The notes beneath the pieces are model-generated. The model searched no databases. It was not told where the DNA came from and saw nothing but the letters and a program-made list of their open reading frames with translations. This document shows, piece by piece, positions 1 through 5,161 of a DNA stretch of 5,161 bases; within the stretch, counting starts at the first letter, position 1; every line of letters begins with the position of its first letter. The stretch comes from DATLCI01 sp046714215 (GTDB lineage: Bacteria > Acidobacteriota > Terriglobia > Terriglobales > Acidobacteriaceae). The stretch is taken from assembly GCA_046714215.1 (NCBI GenBank), contig JBKKBM010000077.1, positions 1-5,161 of the forward strand. The letters are read 5' to 3'. Both the position numbers and the translations under genes were made by a program.

Positions 1-28
1 TGGGCTCGGTTATGTGTATAAGAGACAG
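1..28 (+). other. Nextera (Tn5) sequencing adapter remnant, not genomic DNA
   Basis: Bases 1-9 (TGGGCTCGG) and 12-28 (ATGTGTATAAGAGACAG) match the 3' end of the Illumina Nextera read-2 adapter, including its Tn5 mosaic end. Only bases 10-11 differ (TT where the adapter has AG), so 26 of 28 positions agree. Translated in the permease frame, this DNA adds the residues MYKRQ from a GTG at 14. On the other strand it gives a C-terminal LLYT. Both are well-known signatures of adapter read-through in assemblies. Genomic sequence therefore starts at about 29, and any gene start placed upstream of that is an artefact. The match was recognised from memory of the adapter sequence. Confidence 0.95.
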
Positions 29-1870
29 ATGCAGGTGATGAAGATCACCACCGTCATGGTCGTGATCCTATTGCTCTGGTCCATCTTCACCATTCTGCGG
101 GCGCCCGCCGGCACGCTGCACCTGCCCCCTTGGCCTACTCCGGAGAACCTGAACTTCAGTGAGAGCGCTCTCGGCTGGCTGAAGAATACGGACCTGCACA
201 AGACGATCGGGCTCTTCGGCATCATGATGGCCTTTGGGCACTCGGTGTTGGCCATGAGCGGCGAAGAGTCGCTGGCCCAGGTCAACCGCGAGATCGAGCA
301 CCCTAAACTGCCCAACCTCAAGAAGGCCGCAGTCGTCATCGGCATCTTCAGTTTCCTTTTCACCGGACTCTCCTCGCTGTTTGCGGTGATGCTGATCCCG
401 GACGCGGTCCGCCCGCAGTATTACAACAACATGGTCAGCGGATTGGCGCTCCATCTCGCCGGTCCCCAGATATTGACCGTGCTCTTCTCCGGCTTCGTGG
501 TAATGGTCGGTTTCTTCATGCTCTCGGGCGCGATCAACACTTCGATGATCGGCTCCAACGGAGTGCTGAACCGCATCGCAGAAGACGGGGTGCTCACGGA
601 CTGGTTCCGCAAACCTCATAAGCGGTTCGGCACGACCTATCGCATCCTGAACCTGATCGTCATCTTGCAATTGACGACCATCATCGTCAGCCGGGGCGAT
701 GTATACGTCCTCGGTGAAGCCTACGCCTTCGGTGTGATCTGGAGTTTCACCTTCAACAGCATCGCGATGCTCGTACTGCGTTTCAAATTTAAGGGCGAGC
801 GCGGCTGGAAGATGCCACCCAACATCACGATTGGCGGCTTCGAGATCCCCGTGGGACTGCTTACCGTGCACGTGGTATTGCTGGCCACTGCGCTTACCAA
901 CCTGTTTACAAAATCGCTGGCCACCAAAGCGGGGATCGGCTTCACCGCGGGATTGTTCATCCTATTCGCGGTCTCTGAGCGCATCAACCGGCGTAAGCTC
1001 TCCGCCGCCGGCCATCAGATGCAGGAACATTTCCAGCTTGAGCATCAGGAAAAGGTGGACCGCGAGCAGGCCGGCATCCAGCCCGGCAATGTGCTGGTCA
1101 CGGTACGCGATTACAACACCCTGGGACATCTCAAGTGGGCGCTCGACTCCACCAATACCGACGAGCAAGACGTCGTCGTCCTCTCCGCTCGCCTTACCGG
1201 CGCCGGAAGCTCCGAGTACGAGTTCACAGAAGAGCAAATCTTCAGCGATTACGAACAGACGCTCTTCACCAAGGCGGTATCCGTCGCCGAGAGCGTGGGC
1301 AAGAAGATCTCTTTGCTGGTAGTGCCGGCCCGCGACCCCTTCTCCGCCATCGTGCAGACGGCTAACACGCTCGAATCTTCCGCCATCGTCGCCGGCCTAT
1401 CGAGCAAAATGACCGCTGAGGAGCAGGCCTATCGCCTGGGCCAGGCGTGGGAAGCGATGCCCGAGCCCAAGCGGCAGATCGTCTTCCAGGTAGTGAAGCC
1501 AGACGACCGCGTCGAAACCTTCCGCATCGGTCCGCACACGCCCACCATGAAGACGGAGGATGTCCACCTCGTCCATCGTCTCTGGCTGCGTATGCGGCGC
1601 GAGATCGACGACTTGCATCACTCCGACCTGGTTACTCTCTCGCTCACCCGCCTCGCCCGCGACTACGGGCGCGATCCGGAAGAGATCCTGCGCGCGTTGA
1701 AAAAGGGCGAAGGACGCAAGACCGGTTCCCTGGCTCCGGCATCGAAGCCTCCACTCCTTCCGCCTACCACTCCACCCCCGGCGCTCGGCGAGCGTCCGCG
1801 CAAGGACCGCCCTGATTCCGCCTCCGATGCAGACATCGAAGACGACAAGGACACTTTCCAAGGCTTCTAG
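29..1870 (+). CDS. APC-superfamily amino acid permease with USP-like C-terminal domain, 5'-truncated
   Basis: This is the 3' part of an inner-membrane transporter gene, with 613 codons visible and a TAG stop at 1868-1870. Numbering from base 29, hydrophobic segments lie at about 4-24, 58-76, 100-123, 147-172, 204-221, 226-250, 271-293 and 301-317, so roughly seven or eight helices remain. APC transporters usually have 12-14, so the N-terminal helices are lost at the contig end. A conserved APC-like signature, SGEESLAQVNREIEHPKLPN, sits at about 77-96. After the membrane part comes a soluble region (about 352-490) that looks like a universal stress protein fold. It starts GNVLVTVRDYNTLGHLKWAL and has a degenerate late motif AGLSSKMTAEEQ near 455-466. 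A charged helical stretch (510-560) and a Pro- then Asp-rich tail (565-613) follow. By family it is a proton- or sodium-coupled amino acid or amine transporter, with the cytosolic tail probably regulatory; the substrate cannot be read. The ATGs at 29 and 38 are internal, not the true start. No hairpin terminator follows. Confidence 0.85.
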   Translation: MQVMKITTVMVVILLLWSIFTILRAPAGTLHLPPWPTPENLNFSESALGWLKNTDLHKTIGLFGIMMAFGHSVLAMSGEESLAQVNREIEHPKLPNLKKAAVVIGIFSFLFTGLSSLFAVMLIPDAVRPQYYNNMVSGLALHLAGPQILTVLFSGFVVMVGFFMLSGAINTSMIGSNGVLNRIAEDGVLTDWFRKPHKRFGTTYRILNLIVILQLTTIIVSRGDVYVLGEAYAFGVIWSFTFNSIAMLVLRFKFKGERGWKMPPNITIGGFEIPVGLLTVHVVLLATALTNLFTKSLATKAGIGFTAGLFILFAVSERINRRKLSAAGHQMQEHFQLEHQEKVDREQAGIQPGNVLVTVRDYNTLGHLKWALDSTNTDEQDVVVLSARLTGAGSSEYEFTEEQIFSDYEQTLFTKAVSVAESVGKKISLLVVPARDPFSAIVQTANTLESSAIVAGLSSKMTAEEQAYRLGQAWEAMPEPKRQIVFQVVKPDDRVETFRIGPHTPTMKTEDVHLVHRLWLRMRREIDDLHHSDLVTLSLTRLARDYGRDPEEILRALKKGEGRKTGSLAPASKPPLLPPTTPPPALGERPRKDRPDSASDADIEDDKDTFQGF

Positions 1871-2496
1871 TTTGTTTTTTTGATTTCTCGTGCCCGCACC
1901 CGTCCGCGCACGAAGTCCACGATCTCTGCTGTCACGTACTCCGGCGGCGTGATCGAAAACACAGGCTTGCCTTCGATCAGCTTAAGACTCACGCCATCCC
2001 ACTTCGGAGAAGTGGTTCCGGCGTGCGCGATGATCGCATCCGCGCGGTCGAGGAATTCGCGCGCGGAATCCTTGAAGTCTGGATTCTCGAAGTCGAGCAC
2101 GCTTAAGTAAACGTCGGGACGCACGAAGCGGACCACACTGTTGGATTCCAGTATCACATTCTCCGCGCCGGCCAATTCCTTGCGCAATGCAGGCATCGCT
2201 TCCGCCAGCATGCCTTGCTTCGTGCGGACCCAGAGCACGCGTCGCGCGCCCGCCACCAGAAAACGCGACGTATCTGATTTACCCGCGCGATCGAACTCCT
2301 CATCCACGGACCAGCTATGCTCGTGCTCGTTAAGTGCGCATTCGCACGGCTCCGCGCTCACCGAGCACACGCCATGACCGAACTGTGTGATCTTCGCCGC
2401 CGTCCAGTTCGCCTCGGGCAGCGCCGCAATGATCCCCGCCACCACGCTCGTTTTCCCCACATTACGCGAGTGTCCGCCGATGACCACGACCGCCAT
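1867..2496 (-). CDS. MobB/BioD-like P-loop NTPase, substrate unknown
   Basis: This 209-residue soluble protein opens with a strand and P-loop, IGGHSRNVGKTS (6-17). The spacing GxxxxxGKT is that of BioD/CobB-type SIMIBI NTPases rather than the classical GxxxxGKT. Next come AAKITQFGHG (33-42), and then DRAGKSDTSRF followed by AGARRVLWV (69-90). The latter resembles the GKDS…AGA region of MobB, the GTP-binding adaptor of molybdopterin guanine dinucleotide synthesis. A hydrophobic strand ending in Glu (NVILESNS, 113-120) lies where MobB and BioD carry their acidic EG motif. Between these is a Cys/His cluster (H41, C44, C51, C53, H58, H60) that could bind a metal; that is inference. The ATG directly follows the lpxD stop, so the gene is very likely co-transcribed with lpxD. 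It lacks the usual MobB spacing and no molybdenum cofactor gene is nearby, so I do not call it mobB. The stop (TAG, 1869-1867) overlaps the permease stop. No terminator is visible downstream. Confidence 0.8.
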   Translation of the reverse strand: MAVVVIGGHSRNVGKTSVVAGIIAALPEANWTAAKITQFGHGVCSVSAEPCECALNEHEHSWSVDEEFDRAGKSDTSRFLVAGARRVLWVRTKQGMLAEAMPALRKELAGAENVILESNSVVRFVRPDVYLSVLDFENPDFKDSAREFLDRADAIIAHAGTTSPKWDGVSLKLIEGKPVFSITPPEYVTAEIVDFVRGRVRAREIKKTN

Positions 2497-3504
2497 TTAT
2501 TTGTCACTCTTCCGCGCCAGCTGCGAGACAGTCGCCAGCTCCTTGAGATGCTGTTTCAGCGGTTTGGCCGGCACACCCCAAAATACGACGCCCGGGCCAC
2601 GCACGGTCTTACCCGTAAGCACGCCGCTCTTCGATCCCAGGATCACACCATCTTCAATGGTTACATGGTCCCCGATGCCGACCTGCCCGCCGATGACCAC
2701 ATTGTTGCCGATCACCGTGCTGCCCGATATCCCCGACTGCGCGGCGATCACCACATTCTCACCGATGCGCACGTTGTGCCCGATGTGCACCATATTGTCG
2801 AGTTTCGTTCCCCGGCCGATGACTGTCGCTTCCAGCGCCCCGCGATCGATGGTGCAGTTCGCGCCGATCTCCACCTCGTCGCCTATCTCCAAGCGTCCGA
2901 TCTGCGGAAATTTCTCATACTTCCCGGTTGCCGGGTCACGCACGAAACCGAACCCATCGCTGCCCAGCACTGCGCCCGCATGCACGAGCACTCGTTCGCC
3001 CAGCTTGCTGTGCGGATAGATGGTGACGTTAGCGGCGATCTGACATTCAACGCCCATGCTCACACCCGAACCTACATTTACATTGGCGCCGATGCGCGAC
3101 CGCGCACCCACGTTCGCTCCCCGGTGGATCACGGCATGGGGACCGACGGAAACTCCCAGACCAAGTTTGGCGTCCTTGTGGACGATCGCCGTGGGATGAA
3201 CACCGAGTTGTTGCTCGGCCGGCTCCATCAACATCGCTGCCGCGCGCACGAATGCCAGTCGCGGAGACTTGCTGAGCAGGATCGCCTTCGGCGAATCCCC
3301 ATGGTTGCCTACTGAATCCGGCGCGATCACCGCACCCGCCTTCGAAGCTATGGCCGTCTCCAGCAGTTTGGCGTCCTCGATGAAGACGAGATCTTGCGCC
3401 CCCGCCGCCCCCAGACTGGCCACCCCGTTGACTTCCACTTTTTCAAAGGGACCGGAAAGCTCGGCGCCGATGTAGTCTGCGATCTCGCGCAGCGTGTGCC
3501 TCAT
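2497..3504 (-). CDS. lpxD: UDP-3-O-acylglucosamine N-acyltransferase LpxD
   Basis: LpxD is the cytoplasmic trimeric enzyme that moves a 3-hydroxyacyl chain from acyl carrier protein to the 2-amino group of UDP-3-O-acylglucosamine, the third step of lipid A synthesis. The 335-residue product is close to E. coli LpxD (341). The N-terminal uridine-binding domain spans about 1-95 and opens MRHTLREIADYIGAEL, matching the E. coli start region. From about 102 to 310 hexapeptide repeats ([IVL]GxxxX) form the left-handed beta-helix. The signature GSDGFGF is at 181-187, GANCTIDRGAL at 214-224, and HIGHNVRIG at 240-248 supplies the catalytic histidine (H243, equivalent to E. coli H239). A C-terminal helical tail follows VPAKP (311-315). 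I chose the ATG at 3504. An in-frame ATG at 3522 would add MPYNPR, and the frame stays open upstream to 3804 only as a shadow of the neighbouring acyltransferase. No clear Shine-Dalgarno precedes either ATG, so coupling to the upstream gene (23-nt gap) is likely. Confidence 0.96.
   Translation of the reverse strand: MRHTLREIADYIGAELSGPFEKVEVNGVASLGAAGAQDLVFIEDAKLLETAIASKAGAVIAPDSVGNHGDSPKAILLSKSPRLAFVRAAAMLMEPAEQQLGVHPTAIVHKDAKLGLGVSVGPHAVIHRGANVGARSRIGANVNVGSGVSMGVECQIAANVTIYPHSKLGERVLVHAGAVLGSDGFGFVRDPATGKYEKFPQIGRLEIGDEVEIGANCTIDRGALEATVIGRGTKLDNMVHIGHNVRIGENVVIAAQSGISGSTVIGNNVVIGGQVGIGDHVTIEDGVILGSKSGVLTGKTVRGPGVVFWGVPAKPLKQHLKELATVSQLARKSDK
2507..2513 (-). promoter_or_regulatory. possible ribosome binding site for the NTPase gene, inside lpxD
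   Basis: Read on the minus strand, GGAAGAG lies in the last codons of lpxD, 10 nt before the NTPase ATG (2496). The spacing is slightly long for a Shine-Dalgarno. Because the ATG abuts the lpxD TAA, re-initiation by ribosomes ending lpxD may matter as much as this site. Confidence 0.35.
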
Positions 3505-3527
3505 GCGTGGATTGTATGGCATCAGAC

Positions 3528-4427
3528 TCAATAGAGAGAAGGTTCGCCCGCCGGACGCGTCTTCCACCGCCGATGCACCCATAACCACTGTCCCGGATGC
3601 TTGCGCGCCTGCTTCTCCAACGCCAGATTGAACAACGCGGTATTGGCCACTACGTCCGCCTCGGTGTCGCCGGTCTGCACCAGGCTCAGCACCGGCTCGA
3701 AGACCACTCTGTATTTGCCCCGCTCTTCGTCCCAGAAGGTAAAGCCCGGCACCACCACGGCTCCGGTCTTCAGCGCCATGCGCGCCAAGCCGCTCGCCGT
3801 GCACGCGGCCACGCCAAAATAAGGGACGAAGACTCCTTGCGGCGGCGTCATGTTGGTGTCCATCAGGATGCCGACCGTCTCCCCCGCGCGCATCGAGGCC
3901 AGTAGCCCGCGCGCGAACTCGCGATTGTCGATGGTCTCATTGCCGTGCAGGGTGCGGTAACGCTTGACCAGCCCATCTATTAACCGGTTGTCCAGATCGC
4001 GTACCACGATCTTCATGGGATGCCCGTACAACGAATGGGCGAATGAGCCTACCTCCCAGCCGCCAAAGTGGCCCGTGAGGATCAGCACTCCCTTACCCCT
4101 GCTGCGCGCCTTCTCAAAGTTCTCAAAGCCTTCGTACGTCGCCACACTGGCAACGTTCTCGCGCGTGTATGTAGGAAACAGGCAGAACTCCGCCAGCTGC
4201 CGCCCCAGTCCGGTGAAGACTTCGCGCAAGAGGCGGGCGCGTTCTCCGCGGTCTTTATCCGGAAAAGCTATCTCCAGGTTCCGCATGCCCACCCGGCGCA
4301 ACTTAGCATGCAAGAGATAGACCAGCCGGGACAGACCAATACCCAACGCGCGCGCCAGTGGCCGGGGCAGCGAGCCGATACTCCGCACCAGGAGCCACAG
4401 CGGAACATACTCCAGTCTTGGGCGCAT
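3528..4427 (-). CDS. LpxL/HtrB-family lipid A (lysophospholipid) acyltransferase
   Basis: Members of this family transfer a fatty acyl chain from acyl carrier protein onto the hydroxyl of a lipid A-bound acyl group, at the cytoplasmic face of the inner membrane. The 299-residue product matches the usual length (E. coli LpxL is 306). An N-terminal hydrophobic, basic stretch (about 8-50) fits membrane anchoring. The catalytic HX4E motif is HFGGWE (H120, E125). MRNLEIAFPD (48-57), GILMD (186-190), VFVPYFG (199-205) and the C-terminal QWLWVHRRWKTRP (280-292) are all family landmarks; the last closely resembles the HRRFKTRP of E. coli LpxL. The ATG at 4427 (MRPRLEYVPLWLL) gives the family-like start. 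A TTG at 4469 would add 14 unlike residues and overlaps a putative -35 box. As the first gene of the cluster, followed after 23 nt by lpxD, a lipid A role is more likely than another glycolipid. LpxL-type and LpxM-type specificity cannot be told apart here. Confidence 0.92.
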   Translation of the reverse strand: MRPRLEYVPLWLLVRSIGSLPRPLARALGIGLSRLVYLLHAKLRRVGMRNLEIAFPDKDRGERARLLREVFTGLGRQLAEFCLFPTYTRENVASVATYEGFENFEKARSRGKGVLILTGHFGGWEVGSFAHSLYGHPMKIVVRDLDNRLIDGLVKRYRTLHGNETIDNREFARGLLASMRAGETVGILMDTNMTPPQGVFVPYFGVAACTASGLARMALKTGAVVVPGFTFWDEERGKYRVVFEPVLSLVQTGDTEADVVANTALFNLALEKQARKHPGQWLWVHRRWKTRPAGEPSLY

Positions 4428-4439
4428 GCAGTGGCTTCG

Positions 4440-4469
4440 ACGGTAGCATCGGCCAAAAAGGGGTGTCAA
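4440..4469 (-). promoter_or_regulatory. candidate sigma-70-type promoter for the acyltransferase-lpxD-NTPase cluster
   Basis: On the minus strand a perfect TTGACA (-35, 4469-4464) is followed after 18 nt by TACCGT (4445-4440). That -10 keeps three of six consensus bases but is preceded by TG-n as in extended -10 promoters. The predicted start near 4433 would leave a leader of only about 6 nt before the ATG at 4427. The call comes from inspection only, and the -10 is weak. Confidence 0.4.
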
Positions 4470-4523
4470 ACAAAGCGGGACGAACGCCCGGCGAAAGCGA
4501 AGAAAAGTCAGTCAAGTAAGCGG

Positions 4524-4626
4524 ACTGGCTTTAGCCCTGTAGAGACGTAGCTTGCTACGTCTCCGGTGGGAGAGCGGCGCCTCAGGCGCGCGTCAAGTTC
4601 AAAAAGAAAAACTGGGCTTAGCCCTG
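4524..4626. repeat. REP-like palindrome patch flanked by near-identical 16-mers
   Basis: Two copies of a 16-mer, ACTGGCTTTAGCCCTG (4524-4539) and ACTGGGCTTAGCCCTG (4611-4626), lie 87 bp apart and agree at 14 of 16 bases. Each contains its own small palindrome (GGCT-TT-AGCC; GGGCT-T-AGCCC). Between them are a perfect inverted repeat (4542-4563) and a second one (GCGCC-TCA-GGCGC, 4577-4589). Dense small palindromes in a non-coding gap resemble repetitive extragenic palindromes. Whether the unit recurs in the genome cannot be seen from this window. Confidence 0.55.
4542..4563. repeat. perfect 10-bp inverted repeat forming a CUUG-loop hairpin
   Basis: GAGACGTAGC and its exact reverse complement GCTACGTCTC are separated by TT. 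As RNA from the + strand this would fold as a 9-bp stem closed by a G-C pair over the loop CUUG, a tetraloop known to be stable. There is no T-tract after it on either strand, so it is not a standard intrinsic terminator. Confidence 0.75.
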
Positions 4627-4640
4627 GTGAAGACACCGAC

Positions 4641-4685
4641 AAAAAATGGGGCCGGACTGGCGACCCTCGTTCCAGTTCCGGCCCC
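4641..4685 (-). terminator. strong rho-independent terminator of the response regulator gene
   Basis: On the minus strand the arm GGGGCCGGAACTGG (4685-4672) pairs with CCAGTCCGGCCCC (4660-4648). The stem is 13 bp with a single bulged base at 4676 and an 11-nt loop. It is followed at once by ATTTTTT (4647-4641). A long GC-rich stem plus a U-tract is the textbook intrinsic terminator. It lies 109 nt past the regulator's stop codon and before the lipid A cluster promoter, so it insulates the cluster from read-through. Confidence 0.9.
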
Positions 4686-4779
4686 GTCTCCCAGGTTCTG
4701 TGGTAGGTGAAGCGAGTATGCGGCTGAAGGGGAAATGCGGCAAGATGACGGAAGTCCCGTATTCGAGTGCGTTAGGCCA

Positions 4780-4795
4780 ATGTCCGTTCGGACAT
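4780..4795 (-). other. small hairpin touching the regulator's stop codon
   Basis: ATGTCC (4780-4785) and GGACAT (4790-4795) form a perfect 6-bp inverted repeat with a 4-nt loop. The last base of the regulator's stop codon (4795) lies in the stem. There is no U-tract, so it is not a terminator by itself. It could protect the mRNA 3' side or be chance. Confidence 0.4.
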
Positions 4796-5161
4796 CATTT
4801 CGACGTCACCAGCGAGTGGGTGATGGCATGGACGGAAAGCGCGATCCGGTTCTGCACGCCCACCTTGCGCATCAGCTTGGCCACGTGTGCCTTGACCGTG
4901 CGCTCTTCAATGGTCAGCACCGCGCCGATCTCCTTGTTCGACCGGCCCGCCACCAGCAACTCCAGAACTTCTTTTTCGCGGTCGGTAAAGGTCACGCGGC
5001 CCGCCGGATACATCCGGCCAGGTGACGTCGTGGCCCGCTCAATAAATGTGGAGAGCACCCGGCGCGGGGCCCAGACCGAGCCCTGGCCCACGATGCGGAT
5101 CGCCTGAATGAATTCCTGCGGGCTGGCGGCTTCGTCCACATAGCCCTTGGCGCCTGCGGCC
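4795..5161 (-). CDS. NarL/FixJ-family response regulator, N-terminus beyond the window
   Basis: The visible 121 residues are the C-terminal part of a two-component response regulator, a cytoplasmic DNA-binding transcription factor normally switched by phosphorylation of its receiver. The first residues, AAGAKGYVDEAASPQEFIQAIR (given by position: 1-22), are the end of a receiver domain. A linker with GSVWAPRRVL (27-36) follows. A LuxR-type helix-turn-helix spans about 58-115: TDREKEVLELLVAGRSNKEI holds the first helices, and ERTVKAHVAKLMRKVGVQNR (87-106) the recognition helix and dimer face. The frame is open to the edge, so the GTG at 5139 is an internal Val codon and not a start. The receiver's phospho-acceptor Asp lies outside the window. 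At the position where NarL-type receivers have the conserved Lys of a GYLLK motif, this protein reads GYVDE. The partner kinase and target genes are unknown. A strong terminator ends the transcript. Confidence 0.92.
   Translation of the reverse strand, partial: AAGAKGYVDEAASPQEFIQAIRIVGQGSVWAPRRVLSTFIERATTSPGRMYPAGRVTFTDREKEVLELLVAGRSNKEIGAVLTIEERTVKAHVAKLMRKVGVQNRIALSVHAITHSLVTSK

Larger units (their letters stand above)
4428..4794. other. 367-bp intergenic region between the acyltransferase and response regulator genes
   Basis: No credible coding region is visible. Going from left to right it holds a candidate promoter for the lipid A cluster, about 54 bp with no recognised element (4470-4523), a palindrome patch (4524-4626), a strong minus-strand terminator (4641-4685) and about 94 bp of regulator 3' untranslated sequence without recognised signals (4686-4779). 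A small hairpin at the regulator's stop codon follows. A + strand frame beginning at 4646 is the antisense shadow of the regulator. Confidence 0.75.

Noticed and set aside
68..871. Minus-strand open frame of 267 codons opposite the permease
   Set aside because: It is an antisense shadow of the transmembrane codons, very rich in Asp, Glu, Arg and His with no motif. The permease reading on the + strand is convincing.
1871..1881. T-rich run after the permease stop as an intrinsic terminator
   Set aside because: I found no stable GC-rich hairpin immediately before it, and the bases encode the lysine-rich end of the NTPase on the other strand.
2317..3315. Long + strand open frame of 332 codons opposite lpxD and the NTPase
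   Set aside because: It lies antisense to two well-supported genes, is rich in His, Arg and Asp as expected from the reverse frame of hexapeptide codons in high-GC DNA, and shows no recognisable domain.
3505..3804. Upstream extension of the lpxD frame by 100 codons
   Set aside because: The stretch is low-complexity Gly/Ala/Arg and overlaps the C-terminal codons of the LpxL-like gene in another frame. LpxD homology begins at the ATG at 3504.
4428..4469. TTG start at 4469 for the LpxL-like gene
   Set aside because: The 14 extra residues have no family resemblance, the codon overlaps a TTGACA box, and the ATG at 4427 gives the typical N-terminus and length.
4646..5107. + strand open frames opposite the response regulator
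   Set aside because: They are antisense to a clear LuxR-type HTH gene and begin inside its terminator; no motif was recognised.
5137..5139. GTG as the start of a short 114-residue stand-alone LuxR-type protein
   Set aside because: The frame stays open to the window edge and the upstream codons encode AAGAKGY, the expected end of a receiver domain. The GTG is therefore an internal valine.

Overview
The window looks like one end of a contig from a high-GC Gram-negative bacterium. It carries two lipid A biosynthesis genes. The style of the proteins (an APC permease fused to a USP-like tail, a NarL/FixJ regulator with an AAGAKGY…SVWAPRR receiver end) and the palindrome-rich intergenic DNA suggest Acidobacteriota. 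That assignment rests on resemblance, not on a marker gene, and is only moderately secure.

Layout. Bases 1-28 are not genomic: they match the end of an Illumina Nextera (Tn5) adapter, so biological sequence starts at about 29. From 29 to 1870 on the + strand runs the 3' part of an APC-superfamily permease gene with a soluble USP-like C-terminal region; its first membrane segments are missing. Tail-to-tail with it, sharing a CTAG that holds both stop codons, is a minus-strand cluster read from about 4427 down to 1867. In transcription order it holds an LpxL/HtrB-type lipid A acyltransferase, lpxD, and a MobB/BioD-like P-loop NTPase of unknown substrate. The genes are packed tightly (23 nt, then 0 nt). 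Upstream is a 367-bp intergenic region (4428-4794). It contains a candidate promoter for the cluster, a patch of small palindromes flanked by two near-copies of a 16-mer, and a strong minus-strand intrinsic terminator. The terminator serves the last gene, a minus-strand NarL/FixJ-type response regulator cut by the right edge.

How the genes fit together. LpxD adds the N-linked 3-hydroxyacyl chain to the lipid A precursor, and the LpxL-like enzyme adds a secondary acyl chain late in the same pathway, so the minus cluster is an outer-membrane lipid unit. The NTPase is probably co-transcribed with lpxD, but nothing in its sequence ties it to lipid A chemistry. The permease and the regulator are probably independent units.

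I see no tRNA, rRNA, CRISPR array, insertion sequence or phage gene. Most of the window is ordinary. The points most worth checking are the adapter remnant, the NTPase with its Cys/His cluster, the altered receiver lysine and the intergenic palindrome patch.
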